The position numbers and the translations under genes were made by a program. Source: an uncultured Roseateles sp. (lineage in GTDB: Bacteria > Pseudomonadota > Gammaproteobacteria > Burkholderiales > Burkholderiaceae). From it: DNA of 40,319 nt. A model generated the notes under the pieces. That model was given only the letters and a program-made list of their open reading frames with translations, ran no database searches and was not told the origin of the DNA. How positions within the stretch are numbered: position 1 is the stretch's first letter; every line of letters begins with the position of its first letter. Below are positions 1 to 8,998 of this stretch, piece by piece. Where the stretch lies: contig CAMPJJ010000046.1 of assembly GCA_946886855.1 (NCBI GenBank), forward strand, positions 1 to 40,319. Direction: 5' to 3'.

Positions 1-1
1 T

Positions 2-1540
2 GTGCCCGAGCTGGCGCAGGCACCGGCGCCGACGCGTTCCGGCCTGCCGGCTGCGGGACCGGCGACGCGCAGCGGGCTCCCCGCCGCGCCGGCCGGTCCG
101 GGCACGATGGCAGGCCACCCGGGCGGCCCGCCGACACGCGCCGGATCGCCGCGGCTGAGCGCCGCGATCAATCACGCGCAGGAAGCCGTCCAGCGGCGCG
201 CGGACAAGGTCGTGACCGTCGATCAGCAACTGACGGCGCCGCAGGCGCTCGACGAGATCCGCCACCGCAACCAGGCCCTCAAGCAGGTCCTGAAGAACGC
301 CGCCGACACGCCGGCCGAGCGCGCCACGATCGAGCTGGTCGCGCTGCTGTTCCAGGCCATCCTGCAAGAAGAACGCATCCCGCCGGCGATCCGCGTCTGG
401 TTCGCGCGGCTGCAGATGCCGGTGCTGCGGGTGGCGGTCGGCGAGCCTGATTTCTTCGCCACGGACGATCACCCCGCGCGGCGGCTCATCGACCGGATGG
501 GCTCCTGCGTGATGGGCTTCAGCACCTCGACCGCCGAGATCGGCGACGCCCTGGAGCGCGAGATCAAGCGCGTCGTGCAGGTCGTCGAGGCCTACCCGGA
601 CACCGGCCGACGTGTCTTCCAGACGGTGCTGACCGAGTTCGAGAAGTTCCTCGATCACTACTTCGAGCAGGAGAACGAGGTCTCGAAGAAGGGCGTGTCG
701 CTCGCGCAGCAGGTCGAGCAGCGCGAGACGCTGGCGATCCAGTACACGATCGAGCTGCGCAAGATGCTGTCCGAGGTGCCGGTGCAGGACGGCGTGCGCG
801 ACTTCCTGTTCCAGGTCTGGGCGGATGTGCTGGCCGTGACCGGCGTGCGCTCCGGGCCTCAGGCCGAGCAGACCAAGGCGATGAAGCGCGCGGCCGCCGA
901 CCTGATCTGGTCGGCCAGCGCGAAGGTCTCGCGCGAGGACCGCGCCGAGGTCATCCGGCGCCTGCCGCCGCTGCTGAAGACGCTGCGCGACGGCATGGGC
1001 CACGCGGGCCTGACCCATGAACGCCAGGACGAGCACATCCGGTCGCTGAACAACGCCCTGGCGGCCGCGTTCACCGCCAAGACCGCCGCGATCCCGCGCG
1101 AACGGCTGGACGACCTGATGAGCCAGCTGGAGACCCTGGAAGCGATGCTGCCCTCGCCCGAGGCTGGCGAGATCAACGAGACGCTGGTGCGCGACCTCTC
1201 CAGCCACGAATGCGAGGGCCTGGAGGTGGTCGCCGAGGGCGGCGCCGCGCCGTCGACGGCGATGCTGGCCTGGGCGCGCGAGCTGCAGGTCGGCAGCTGG
1301 TACATGCTCGACTACCGCGGCCGGGTCGAGCCGGTCCAGCTGGTCTGGCGCGGGCTGCGGCACCACCTCATCCTGTTCGTTTCGCCGCAAGGGCGGGGCG
1401 TGCTGTTCCAGGTGAGCCGGCTGGCGGCCTTCCTGCAGGCGGGACTGATGCTGCCGGCGCAGGACGAATCGCTGACCGTGAAGGCGACGCGCAATGCGCT
1501 CGCCAAGCTCGAGGTCGATCCCAGCCGCCTGCTGGCCTGA
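2..1540 (+). CDS. DUF1631 family protein, C-terminal part (5' end outside window)
   Basis: The frame is open from the first complete codon and ends at tga 1538-1540. The apparent GTG at base 2 is probably internal: proteins of this family are usually about 700-800 residues and only 512 are visible. The first 50 or so visible residues are a Pro/Ala/Gly-rich linker. After this the protein is mainly helical with many charged residues, and the end (from about residue 420) looks like a small beta-rich module (WYMLDYRGRVEPVQLVWRG), resembling the PilZ-like tail often seen on DUF1631 proteins. The molecular function is not established. There is no signal peptide or membrane segment in the visible part. 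Family assignment is from recognition of the sequence style, so moderate. Confidence 0.7.
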   Translation: MPELAQAPAPTRSGLPAAGPATRSGLPAAPAGPGTMAGHPGGPPTRAGSPRLSAAINHAQEAVQRRADKVVTVDQQLTAPQALDEIRHRNQALKQVLKNAADTPAERATIELVALLFQAILQEERIPPAIRVWFARLQMPVLRVAVGEPDFFATDDHPARRLIDRMGSCVMGFSTSTAEIGDALEREIKRVVQVVEAYPDTGRRVFQTVLTEFEKFLDHYFEQENEVSKKGVSLAQQVEQRETLAIQYTIELRKMLSEVPVQDGVRDFLFQVWADVLAVTGVRSGPQAEQTKAMKRAAADLIWSASAKVSREDRAEVIRRLPPLLKTLRDGMGHAGLTHERQDEHIRSLNNALAAAFTAKTAAIPRERLDDLMSQLETLEAMLPSPEAGEINETLVRDLSSHECEGLEVVAEGGAAPSTAMLAWARELQVGSWYMLDYRGRVEPVQLVWRGLRHHLILFVSPQGRGVLFQVSRLAAFLQAGLMLPAQDESLTVKATRNALAKLEVDPSRLLA

Positions 1541-1570
1541 CGCGTGACGGGCGCTGCCGTCCGCCCATGA

Positions 1571-1600
1571 AAAAACCGGCGCCGCGATGCGGGGCCGGTT
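1571..1600 (-). terminator. Rho-independent terminator of the LysM-dprA-smg operon
   Basis: On the minus strand a stem of aaccggc (1600-1594) pairs with gccggtt (1580-1574), followed by a run of T (complement of the a-run at 1570-1575). It lies 60 bases past the smg stop. On the plus strand no T-run follows, so it mainly serves the minus-strand operon, though it could also slow readthrough from the DUF1631 gene. Confidence 0.7.
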
Positions 1601-1659
1601 CTGCGAATCGATCCCTGTGGTTCGATCTCTGTTCCGCGGGCGGCGGAGGGCTCAGTGGA

Positions 1660-2112
1660 TCAATGGATGAGGCGCTCTTCCGGGGCGACGAAGAGCTCGT
1701 CGAGGATGAGCGCATCGGGCTCCTCGCCCAGGCTCCAGAACACCATCAGCACGATGATCTTCAGGTCTTCCAGATCCAGCGGACCGCCGGGGATGGCCAT
1801 CGCGCGATCGATCACCATCTCGCGCATGGCAGTCGGCAGCACGCCGGCCGAGGCCAGGAAACTGATGAAGCCGATCGAGCTCTCGCCCAAGTGATCCTGT
1901 TCCTCGCGCGTGTAGACGCGCATGCTGCGTTCGCCGGGCTCCCCGTGGTGGGATTCGGCCGCGCCGGCCAGACCGTCCAGCCACGACAGGGCGTCACGGA
2001 TCTCGTCATCCTCGAACCCGACCGCCGACAGTTTCCGGGTCAGTTGTGCGTGATCCGGGCAGGCGTCGGGGCGCCAATAGGTTTCGTACAGGTAGACGAG
2101 GACGTCAAACAT
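1660..2112 (-). CDS. smg: Smg family protein (DUF494)
   Basis: A 150-residue cytoplasmic acidic protein. The start MFDVLVYLYETYW is the characteristic N-terminus of Smg proteins, which fixes the start at 2112 although the frame stays open further upstream. The rest (an EEQDHLGESSIGFISFL segment, a DLEDLKIIVLMVFWS helix and a C-terminal DELF segment) also fits the family and its usual length of about 150-160. The biochemical role of Smg is unknown. Next to dprA/smf is its usual place in gamma- and beta-proteobacteria. It is the last gene of a minus-strand operon with dprA (112 bases upstream) and a LysM gene, and is followed by a terminator. Confidence 0.9.
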   Translation of the reverse strand: MFDVLVYLYETYWRPDACPDHAQLTRKLSAVGFEDDEIRDALSWLDGLAGAAESHHGEPGERSMRVYTREEQDHLGESSIGFISFLASAGVLPTAMREMVIDRAMAIPGGPLDLEDLKIIVLMVFWSLGEEPDALILDELFVAPEERLIH

Positions 2113-2223
2113 GGCGGGGACTATAACCGACGCCCCGAAACCCCTTCCGGCCGAAATGAACGGTCCGGCGCATGGAATTTCCCCCTCCGGACGCCCCGGA
2201 TGCTGCGTTGACGGCACCGCTGT

Positions 2224-3339
2224 TCACGTGGCGCGGCGGCGTTGAAACAGGGCGCCGGGCAAGCGGGCCACGCGGCCTTCCAGCTCCAGATCCAGCAGTG
2301 TGGCGTTGAGTTCGTCCTGTGCCCAGCCACTGCGCTGGGCGATCTGTTCGAGTGACACCGTGTCGCGGCCGATCGCGCGGAGCAGGGGGTGGTCCTCGTC
2401 CAGCTCAATCGGGACGGGCGGCGGCTCGTCGGGGTCCAGGTCCAGCGGTGCCGTGCGGGGCAGGCCGCCGACGGGCAGTTCGTTGAGCAGGTCGTCCAGC
2501 TCCTGGACCAGGCAGGCCCCCTGCTTGAGCAGATGATGGCAACCCTTGGATTGCGGCGCATGGATGGGGCCCGGCACGGCGAAGACCTCCCGACCCGCCT
2601 CCGACGCCTGGCGGGCGGTGATCAGCGATCCGGATTTCATGGCCGCCTCGACCACCAGGCAACCCTCCGCCAGTCCCGCGATGATGCGGTTGCGTTGCGG
2701 GAAATTGGGCGCCATCGGGGGCGTGCCGACAAAGTACTCGCTGACCAGCAGTCCGCGGCGCGCGACATGGCGGGACAGGTCCGCATGTTCCAGCGGGTAC
2801 ACCTTGTCCGGCCCGGTGCCGAGGACTGCGATCGTGCCGCCCGGCGTGTTCAGCGCGGCCTCGTGCGCGGCGCCGTCGATGCCCTGCGCCAGCCCCGAGA
2901 CCACGCAGAACCTTGCTTCTCCCAGGCCGGCGGCGAAGTACCGCGCGTTCTCATCGCCTTGCGGACTCGGACGTCGACTGCCGACGACCGCCACGCAGCG
3001 CTGGCCGAGCAGCTCGCGCCGGCCCTCCAGGTAGAGCATCAGCGGCGGATCCGCCGTGTGCAGCAGCGGCAGCGGATAGTCGGGAGCGCCGAGGAGGAGG
3101 ATCGAGCGGCGTTCACCGCCAGCCAGCCAGTCTTCGGTGCGGCGGACCAGCCGGTCGAGCTGGTCCGGGCCTTGGGTCAGCAGGGCGGCTTCTTCGGCCG
3201 TCACGGCGGCGCCCCATCCAGCGCGGCCCGCCCGGAGGGCGGTGCCGGGAGCGCCGTGCCGAGCGAGCAGCCGCCGCGCCGCGCCGCGTGAGACGCAGGA
3301 CAGCAGATGCAGCCAGTCGCGCAGTTCGTCGGGGCTCAT
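2224..3339 (-). CDS. dprA: DNA-processing protein DprA (Smf)
   Basis: This 371-residue protein binds incoming single-stranded DNA and loads RecA during natural transformation. It has a helical N-terminal SAM-like region (about 1-75), then a Rossmann-type DprA core (about 90-300) with VAVVGSRRPSPQG, VVSGLAQGIDGAAHEAAL, GTIAVLGTGPDKVYP, FPQRNRIIAGL and KSGSLITARQASEAGREVFAVPG, all hallmark motifs. A C-terminal winged-helix segment (about 310-365; LEQIAQRSGWAQDELNATLLDLELEGRVARLPG) matches the DprA_WH domain. Length is normal. It lies 43 bases after the LysM gene and upstream of smg on the same strand. DprA is widespread, so its presence alone does not show competence. Confidence 0.95.
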   Translation of the reverse strand: MSPDELRDWLHLLSCVSRGAARRLLARHGAPGTALRAGRAGWGAAVTAEEAALLTQGPDQLDRLVRRTEDWLAGGERRSILLLGAPDYPLPLLHTADPPLMLYLEGRRELLGQRCVAVVGSRRPSPQGDENARYFAAGLGEARFCVVSGLAQGIDGAAHEAALNTPGGTIAVLGTGPDKVYPLEHADLSRHVARRGLLVSEYFVGTPPMAPNFPQRNRIIAGLAEGCLVVEAAMKSGSLITARQASEAGREVFAVPGPIHAPQSKGCHHLLKQGACLVQELDDLLNELPVGGLPRTAPLDLDPDEPPPVPIELDEDHPLLRAIGRDTVSLEQIAQRSGWAQDELNATLLDLELEGRVARLPGALFQRRRAT

Positions 3340-3382
3340 CCGTGCGGTCCTGAAGGCGACCCGGTCCGGAGAGCCGCCGCGC

Positions 3383-4543
3383 TTACGGCTGCGTGAAGCG
3401 GTCGCCGGCGACGACCGGTTCCTGGACCGTCAGGATCAGCGCATACGACACGCGGTCGAACACCTGGAAGACGAAGAGCTGGCCGTGACGCTCGTCAGGC
3501 AGCTTGATCTCTTCGCGGCGCGCGGTCGTGGGATCGCGGACGACGCGGCCCATGTGCCACAGCGCGAGCACATGGCCGCGCTCCAGGCCGTCGCGCTTGC
3601 CCTTGTTCAGCGCCACGATCTGGTTCTGTCCGGCGGTGATCGCATCGCCGTAGACCGAAATGATGGAGCCGTTGATGGCGCCCTGCGGCGCGTGGGGCAC
3701 ATAGTTCGTGTAGCCGCGTTCCGGCACCGGCGCCAGGCGGTCGCCCGGCTGGGCCTCGATGCGGTTGAGCGTCAGCGTCAGCGTGGACGGGACTTCATCC
3801 TTGGTGCCGGCGCCGCTGCCGGCGCGGGTCAGATCGGCGGTGCCGACATAGACGGCTTCGTAGCCGAGCACTTCCTTGGTCACCGGATCGCGCAGCGGGC
3901 GCGGCTCGCGGAAGATGCGGAAGCTGTGTGCGTCGGCGGCCAGATTGCCGCGGGCGTAGGCCAGGTCGCCCTTGCTCATCCAGACGCGGTTCTCCTGCGC
4001 GGACACGATCCGGGGCGCGGTCGCCAGTTCGTTGTCGTTGAGCACCACCGCCTCGTTGAGGAAGGGCTCGATCAGGTGCTGGGGGATGGCGGCGATGGAG
4101 CCGTCGTACAGCGATTCGGAGCGCACGCGCGGCGAAAGCTTCACCGTGCTGCCCGGGGCGCCGGTGCCCACGTCGCGGCCCAGCTGGAGGCGGGCGCGGC
4201 CGTCGGACTTGATCAGCATCAGCACCTGACCGGGGTAGATCAGGTGGGGATTGCGGATCTGGTCGCTGTTCATGCCCCAGAGCTCGGGCCAGCGCCACGG
4301 GCTCTTGAGGAAGATGCCGGAGATGGCCCAGAGCGTGTCGCCGGCCTTGACCGTGTAGGTGTCGGGGGCGTTGGGTGCCAGCTCGGACAGCGGGACGCCG
4401 GCCTGCGCGACCTGTTGCGCCGTCTGGCGCTGTCCCTGGGTGATGGGGAAGTCCCCCGCCGCAAACGACGGTGCGGCGGCAAAGGTGCCCGCCAGCAGGG
4501 CTGCAGAAATCATCGTCAAGCCCAGCGGCCGCCTTTGCGTCAT
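3383..4543 (-). CDS. Secreted LysM peptidoglycan-binding protein
   Basis: A 386-residue exported protein. The start MTQRRPLG at 4543 is chosen because ggag lies 7 bases upstream and a good signal peptide follows (hydrophobic about 8-28, likely cleavage near SFAA-GD); the frame is open upstream but lacks such features. A LysM domain spans about 60-115 ([20 protein letters not shown], then [14 protein letters not shown]), which binds glycan chains of peptidoglycan. The remaining 270 residues are a conserved beta-rich region typical of the LysM protein found beside dprA in Burkholderiales; its role is unknown. It is the first gene of the operon with dprA and smg and is divergent from def (227 bases between the starts). 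Confidence 0.88.
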   Translation of the reverse strand: MTQRRPLGLTMISAALLAGTFAAAPSFAAGDFPITQGQRQTAQQVAQAGVPLSELAPNAPDTYTVKAGDTLWAISGIFLKSPWRWPELWGMNSDQIRNPHLIYPGQVLMLIKSDGRARLQLGRDVGTGAPGSTVKLSPRVRSESLYDGSIAAIPQHLIEPFLNEAVVLNDNELATAPRIVSAQENRVWMSKGDLAYARGNLAADAHSFRIFREPRPLRDPVTKEVLGYEAVYVGTADLTRAGSGAGTKDEVPSTLTLTLNRIEAQPGDRLAPVPERGYTNYVPHAPQGAINGSIISVYGDAITAGQNQIVALNKGKRDGLERGHVLALWHMGRVVRDPTTARREEIKLPDERHGQLFVFQVFDRVSYALILTVQEPVVAGDRFTQP

Positions 4544-4770
4544 TACTTGTTCTCCGCGCGCCGAGATCGAAGGCCCCTCGTGGCCAGTGGCGCTTTTGTG
4601 ACGAGGGCCAGACTGACCGCCAAATCGGCGAAAATCAACCGTCTCGCTGGCGGCGATTCTGCCCCGGTTCAGGGGGTCCGGCAATGAACCGGCCCGCCCT
4701 CCCTTGCAAGCCCTTACAAACCGGCGTTGTGTGCTGTCCACAGCCGCGCACCGCGCCTCGCGTCCTCACC

Positions 4771-5283
4771 ATGGCGAAACTTTCCATTCTTCGATACCCC
4801 GATCCGCGCCTGCACACCGTGGCCAAGCCCATCGCCGCGGTCGACGACCGCCTGCGCGCGCTGGCCGACGACATGCTGGAGACCATGTACGACGCCGACG
4901 GCGTCGGCCTGGCCGCCACGCAGGTGGACGTGCACGAGCGCCTGCTGGTCATGGACGTCTCCGAGGAGCGCAACCAGCCGCTGGTGCTGATCAATCCGGA
5001 GCTCGTCGCCCGCAGCGAGGAGATGATCGAAGGCGAGGAGGGCTGCCTCTCCGTGCCGACCATCTACGACAAGGTCATGCGCCACAAGCAGGTCACCGTG
5101 CAGGCGCTGGACCGCGACGGCCACACCTTCCAGTTCGACGCCGAAGGCCTGCTGGCCGTCTGCGTCCAGCATGAGATGGACCACCTCGCGGGCAAGGTGT
5201 TCGTCGAATACCTGAGCCCCCTCAAGCGCGAGCGAATCAAGACCAAGCTGGTGAAGAAGGCCCGCGAGGACGCGAAGTCCTGA
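4771..5283 (+). CDS. def: Peptide deformylase
   Basis: A 170-residue metalloenzyme that removes the formyl group from the N-terminal methionine of new proteins. All three active-site motifs are present: GVGLAATQ at 44-51, EGCLSVP at 90-96 (metal-ligand Cys) and HEMDH at 134-138 (two His ligands and the catalytic Glu). The start [14 protein letters not shown] at 4771 matches the family and gives the usual length. Its stop tga overlaps the fmt start by one base (5283), so def and fmt are translationally coupled, the standard arrangement. It is divergent from the LysM-dprA-smg operon. Confidence 0.97.
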   Translation: MAKLSILRYPDPRLHTVAKPIAAVDDRLRALADDMLETMYDADGVGLAATQVDVHERLLVMDVSEERNQPLVLINPELVARSEEMIEGEEGCLSVPTIYDKVMRHKQVTVQALDRDGHTFQFDAEGLLAVCVQHEMDHLAGKVFVEYLSPLKRERIKTKLVKKAREDAKS

Positions 5284-6251
5284 TGGCCGCGCCCTTGCGC
5301 GTCGCCTTCGCCGGCACGCCGGAATTCGCGGCCGTGGCGCTGCAGGCGCTGCTCGCGGCCGGGTTCGAGGTCCCGCTGGTGCTCAGCCAGCCCGATCGTC
5401 CGGCCGGACGCGGCATGAAGCTGCAGGCCTCGCCGGTCAAGCAGCTGGCGGTGGCGCGCGGCATCGCCGTGGCACAGCCGCGCAGCCTGCGGCTCGACGG
5501 CAAGTTCCCCGAGGAAGCGCAGTCGGGTCGGCAGGCCCTGCTCGACGCGCGCCCGGACGTGCTCATCGTCGCCGCCTACGGGCTGATCCTGCCGAAGTGG
5601 GTGCTGGACCTGCCGCGGCTGGGCTGCCTGAACATCCACGGCTCGATCCTGCCGCGCTGGCGCGGCGCCGCGCCCATCCACCGCGCCATCGAGGCCGGCG
5701 ACGCCGAGACCGGCATCACCATCATGCAGATGGACGAGGGCCTGGACACCGGCGACATGCTGCTGCTCGAGCGTCTGCCGATCGCCGCGGCGGACACGAC
5801 CGCGACGCTGCACGACAAGCTGGCGGCGCTCGGCGGCCGGCTGATCGTCGAGGCCCTGGAGCTCGCCGCCTGCGGCGGCTTCCAGCCGGTGAAGCAGCCC
5901 GAGGCGGGCGTCACCTACGCCCACAAGATCGAGAAGGCCGAGAGCCAGATCCGCTGGACCGACGACGCCGCGCAGATCGCGCGCCGGCTTCGCGCCTTCG
6001 ACCCGTTCCCGGGCGGCGTCGCCCAGCTCGACGGCGAGTCGGTGAAAGTCTGGCGCGCCGAGGTGGTCGAGGCCGCGGGCATGCGCGGCGAGCCGGGGCA
6101 GGTGCTGGCGGTGTCGCCGGAGGGGCCGATCGTCGCCTGCGGCGCCGGCAGCGTCCGGCTGAGCGAACTCCAGCGCGCCGGCGGCAAGCGCCTGCCGGCG
6201 GCGGCCTTCCTGCAAGCCAGGCCGCTCCCGGCCGGTGCCCGCTTCGCTTAA
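5283..6251 (+). CDS. fmt: Methionyl-tRNA formyltransferase
   Basis: A 322-residue enzyme that formylates Met-tRNA(fMet) using 10-formyl-tetrahydrofolate, the counterpart of the upstream deformylase. The N-terminal catalytic domain (about 1-205) starts with [15 protein letters not shown] and holds the folate-site motif [18 protein letters not shown] and the DEGLDTGDM segment with the catalytic Asp. The C-terminal OB-like tRNA-binding domain (about 206-320) includes [13 protein letters not shown] and RAFDPFPGG. Length is typical. The start overlaps the def stop by one base. Confidence 0.97.
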   Translation: MAAPLRVAFAGTPEFAAVALQALLAAGFEVPLVLSQPDRPAGRGMKLQASPVKQLAVARGIAVAQPRSLRLDGKFPEEAQSGRQALLDARPDVLIVAAYGLILPKWVLDLPRLGCLNIHGSILPRWRGAAPIHRAIEAGDAETGITIMQMDEGLDTGDMLLLERLPIAAADTTATLHDKLAALGGRLIVEALELAACGGFQPVKQPEAGVTYAHKIEKAESQIRWTDDAAQIARRLRAFDPFPGGVAQLDGESVKVWRAEVVEAAGMRGEPGQVLAVSPEGPIVACGAGSVRLSELQRAGGKRLPAAAFLQARPLPAGARFA

Positions 6252-6274
6252 CCCTGACTGAACCGTCGGACAAA

Positions 6275-6289
6275 CCGGCCCGGGGCCGG
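6275..6289 (+). terminator. Possible weak terminator hairpin after fmt
   Basis: ccggcc (6275-6280) pairs with ggccgg (6284-6289) across a three-base loop, 23 bases after the fmt stop. Only two T follow, so termination would be inefficient. The hairpin touches the candidate heat-shock -35 element of htpX. Confidence 0.35.
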
Positions 6290-6315
6290 CTTGAACCTGC
6301 CCGCCCCGCCGTCAT
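6290..6315 (+). promoter_or_regulatory. Candidate sigma-32 (heat-shock) promoter of htpX
   Basis: cttgaa at 6290-6295 matches the sigma-32 -35 consensus. After 14 bases, cgtcat (6310-6315) matches the ccccat -10 at 4 of 6 positions. It lies about 80 bases before the htpX ATG. htpX is a known heat-shock gene in Escherichia coli, which raises plausibility, but the match was found by eye. Confidence 0.35.
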
Positions 6316-6393
6316 CTGGGACACCAGGACGGTGTACCGTCCAGGTGGGTGTCCCTTCGCGGCTGCGGCCGCTGTTTTCGAGGAGTGATTGCA

Positions 6394-7239
6394 ATGTTCA
6401 ACCTGATGAAGACCGCCATCCTGATGGCCGCCATCACCGCGCTGTTCATGGTGATCGGCTCCCTGCTGGGTGGCCAGACGGGCATGCTGATCGCGCTGGT
6501 CGTCGCGGTGGGCATGAACTTCTTCAGCTACTGGTTCTCCGACAAGCTGGTGTTGAAGATGTACAACGCCCAGGAGGTCGACGAACGCAGCGCGCCGCAG
6601 TTCTACAACATGGTCAAGGAACTGGCCGGACGCGCCCAGTTGCCGATGCCCAAGGTCTACCTGATCGAGGAGAACGCGCCCAACGCGTTCGCCACCGGCC
6701 GCAATCCCGAGCACGCCGCCGTCGCCGCGACCACCGGCATCCTGCGGGTGCTGTCCGAGCGCGAACTGCGCGGCGTGATGGCGCACGAGCTGGCCCACGT
6801 GAAGCACCGCGACATCCTGATCTCCACCGTCAGCGCGACCATGGCCGGCGCGATCTCGATGCTGGCGAACTTCGCGATGTTCTTCAGCCCGCGCGACAGC
6901 GAAGGCCGTCCCGCCAACCCGATCGTCGGCCTGCTGGTGGCCATCCTGGCGCCGATCGCGGCTTCGCTGATCCAGATGGCGATCAGCCGCGCGCGCGAGT
7001 TCGAGGCCGACCGCGGCGGCGCGGAGATCTCCGGCGATCCGCAGGCGCTGGCCACGGCGCTGGACAAGATCCACCGCTACGCCCAGGGCATCCCGCTGGA
7101 GACCACCGAGCGTCATCCGGAAACGGCGCAGATGATGATCATGAATCCGCTGTCGGGCGGCGGCCTCCGGGGCCTGTTCAGCACCCACCCGTCGACGGAG
7201 GAGCGCATCGAGCGCCTGATGGCGATGGCCCGCCGCTGA
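6394..7239 (+). CDS. htpX: Membrane zinc metalloprotease HtpX
   Basis: A 281-residue inner-membrane M48 protease that degrades misfolded membrane proteins together with FtsH. Two N-terminal transmembrane segments (about 5-26 and 29-47) precede the zinc site HELAH at 131-135 (two His ligands and the catalytic Glu); the third ligand is the Glu in REFEADRGG at about residue 206. Two further hydrophobic stretches (about 148-165 and 178-198) flank the catalytic region, as usual. The start at 6394 follows aggag at 6381-6385. The C-terminus, [15 protein letters not shown], is typical of the family. It lies 142 bases after fmt and is probably transcribed from its own promoter. Confidence 0.96.
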   Translation: MFNLMKTAILMAAITALFMVIGSLLGGQTGMLIALVVAVGMNFFSYWFSDKLVLKMYNAQEVDERSAPQFYNMVKELAGRAQLPMPKVYLIEENAPNAFATGRNPEHAAVAATTGILRVLSERELRGVMAHELAHVKHRDILISTVSATMAGAISMLANFAMFFSPRDSEGRPANPIVGLLVAILAPIAASLIQMAISRAREFEADRGGAEISGDPQALATALDKIHRYAQGIPLETTERHPETAQMMIMNPLSGGGLRGLFSTHPSTEERIERLMAMARR

Positions 7240-7283
7240 ACGGCCCGCTGAACCCGCCTCTGAACCCGCCTCTGAATGGCGCG
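7236..7283 (+). repeat. 12-bp tandem repeat with in-frame stop codons at the end of htpX
   Basis: Four 12-base units of the form ctgaacccgcct (two identical, two diverged) begin one base before the htpX stop. Because 12 is a multiple of three, each unit repeats a TGA in the htpX frame (7237, 7249, 7261, 7273). Confidence 0.75.
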
Positions 7284-7289
7284 GTAACC

Positions 7290-7327
7290 GGCCCCCCTGA
7301 CTCGTTGCCCCGCGCGGCGAGGGGGCC
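7290..7327. repeat. Imperfect inverted repeat downstream of htpX
   Basis: ggccccc (7290-7296) pairs with gggggcc (7321-7327), with a second short pairing ctcg/cgag inside. It lies just before the htpX terminator. Confidence 0.45.
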
Positions 7328-7351
7328 CGCCCGAGGGGTTCCGACGCCACG

Positions 7352-7377
7352 AAACACCGCCTCCGGGCGGTGTTTTT
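7352..7377 (+). terminator. Rho-independent terminator of htpX
   Basis: aaacaccgcc (7352-7361), loop tccg, then ggcggtgttt running into five or more T. This is a strong 10-bp stem; the A-rich 5' side could also make it work in reverse. Confidence 0.88.
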
Positions 7378-7473
7378 CATTGGATCGGACTGGGCGGAGT
7401 CGACGGCACAATGGCCCGATACCGCCGGTGCGCCTCATTCAAGCGCCTGTCCCCGGCGGCCGAAAAGGACAGC

Positions 7474-7890
7474 ATGAAGGCCTCTTTCCGTTCCCTGACC
7501 GTCTCGACGGCGCTGCTCGGCGCCGCCGCGCTGCTGGCCGGCTGCGATCAGCTCGGCATCGAGGATCCCGCCAAGGTCGCGGCGGCCAAGCAGGCCGAGG
7601 GCAAGGCCATCGGCGGCGCCTGCCGCAATGCGCTGCGCGCCATCGAGGACTGCTACGCCCTGAACCCGAAGGCCCAGAAGGCCGCGGTCTACGACGGCTG
7701 GCGGGAGATGGACGAGTACATGCGCGAGAACAAGCTCGAGGGCACCCGTCCGCAGGTCGCGAATCCGCAGGCCAGCCGGCCTGCGGGCTCGGCCTCCGAC
7801 GACGAGGAAGAATCGCCGCGCTCCGCCAAGGGACAGGTGGGCGAGAAGGACGCGGACAAGTCCTCCGACAAGGGCAAGGGCGGCCATTGA
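7474..7890 (+). CDS. Small putative lipoprotein, function unknown
   Basis: A 138-residue protein with a lipoprotein signal: a hydrophobic stretch (about 9-22) ending in LLAGC, lipid-modified Cys24. The residue after it is Asp25, which in enterobacteria keeps lipoproteins in the inner membrane; whether that rule holds here is uncertain. The mature part has two further cysteines (C50 and C60, a CX9C pair) in a short helical domain (about 30-85), then a low-complexity tail rich in Ser, Asp, Glu and Lys. The start at 7474 is chosen for the signal peptide; an aaaagga stretch lies just upstream. I do not recognise the family. It lies downstream of the htpX terminator, so it is a separate transcription unit. 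Confidence 0.75.
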   Translation: MKASFRSLTVSTALLGAAALLAGCDQLGIEDPAKVAAAKQAEGKAIGGACRNALRAIEDCYALNPKAQKAAVYDGWREMDEYMRENKLEGTRPQVANPQASRPAGSASDDEEESPRSAKGQVGEKDADKSSDKGKGGH

Positions 7891-7903
7891 CCGGCTGCTG
7901 ACC

Positions 7904-7924
7904 GCTGGCCGCTGGCCGCTGGCC
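7904..7924 (+). repeat. Heptanucleotide tandem repeat
   Basis: gctggcc occurs three times in a row in the 227-base gap between the lipoprotein gene and the DUF2807 gene. Nothing else stands out in that gap except the aggag ribosome site before 8118. Confidence 0.7.
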
Positions 7925-8117
7925 GCCGCCCGGTGCGATGCTGGCCGCGTCTGACCGCCGCGATGGGGCACCGCGTCCCCGCGGTACCGCCGGCGCGCCC
8001 GGAGCATCGGGCAGCCGCGCAGTTGATCCCGTGGATGGTGCAGTTCGTCGTCGCCCGGTCGCGGGGCAGCGGCGGCGCAACGAAGATACGATCATCCGAA
8101 AGATCAGGAGATCGCTC

Positions 8118-8897
8118 ATGACCACAACGTCCTTCCGCGCCACCCGCCGTCTGTTCGCCATCACCGCGCTGAGCCTGGCGTCCGTGGGCGCCGTCGGCAC
8201 CGCGCACGCCTGGTCGCTGAGCTTCGGCAGCTCGCAGCGCATCGAGGGCAATGGCGAGGTCGCCGCCGACGCCCGGGACGTCGGCGCGTTCGACGCGGTC
8301 GCGCTGTCCGGGGATTTCAAGGTCTTCGTGCGCCAGGGGTCGGCCGACAAGGTCGAGGTCAAGACCGACCGCAACCTCTTTTCCTACATCGAGACGAAGG
8401 TCGTGGACGGCACCAAGGGCCGCACGCTGGAGATCTCGCCCAAGCGCGGCTACAGCCTGAACGCCCGGGGCACGCCGACCATCACGCTGGACATGCGCCA
8501 ATTGAGAGGGCTGTCGATCTCGGGCTCGGGCGACATCCGCGTGGAGCCGATGAAGACCGGCAACCTGGATGCGAGCATCGCGGGCAGCGGCGACCTGCGC
8601 GTGCAGGGCCTGGAGGCCGACCACGTGACGCTGCGCGTCGCCGGCAGCGGCGACATGCTCTTCAACGGCAAGGCCAACGCGCTGACGGTGTCGGTCGCAG
8701 GCAGCGGCGACGTCAAGACCCGCGAGCTGGTCGTCGACGAGGCCAAGGTCAGCATCTCCGGCAGCGGCGACGTCACCGTGGCGCCGACCCGCAAGCTGGA
8801 CGTCCGCATCGCCGGTTCGGGCGACGTCGGTTACGTCGGCAGTCCGGAGATCAGCCTGTCCAACGCGGGCTCGGGCTCGGTGCGCAAGCTGAAGTGA
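8118..8897 (+). CDS. Secreted GIN-domain (DUF2807) protein with GSGD repeats
   Basis: A 259-residue exported protein. The start at 8118 follows aggag 9 bases upstream and gives a clear signal peptide (basic TTTSFRATRR, hydrophobic core, AHA cleavage site near residue 31). The mature part is a putative auto-transporter adhesin head GIN domain (DUF2807): residues about 55-255 fold as a parallel beta helix. Its turns are visible as recurring GSGD (SGSGDIRVE, AGSGDLRVQ, AGSGDMLF, AGSGDVKT, SGSGDVTV, AGSGDVGY and a final AGSGSVRK) at about 20-residue spacing. The biological role is not established; a periplasmic or surface location is inferred. It appears to be a single-gene unit. Confidence 0.88.
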   Translation: MTTTSFRATRRLFAITALSLASVGAVGTAHAWSLSFGSSQRIEGNGEVAADARDVGAFDAVALSGDFKVFVRQGSADKVEVKTDRNLFSYIETKVVDGTKGRTLEISPKRGYSLNARGTPTITLDMRQLRGLSISGSGDIRVEPMKTGNLDASIAGSGDLRVQGLEADHVTLRVAGSGDMLFNGKANALTVSVAGSGDVKTRELVVDEAKVSISGSGDVTVAPTRKLDVRIAGSGDVGYVGSPEISLSNAGSGSVRKLK

Positions 8898-8998
8898 CGG
8901 CCTGACGCGGCGCTCCAGGGCGCTGTGTGGACGCCCCTCGACGCGACAGCGGGCGAGGGGCGATTCGTTTGTGCAGCGCGCAGACGACAATCGCGCCC

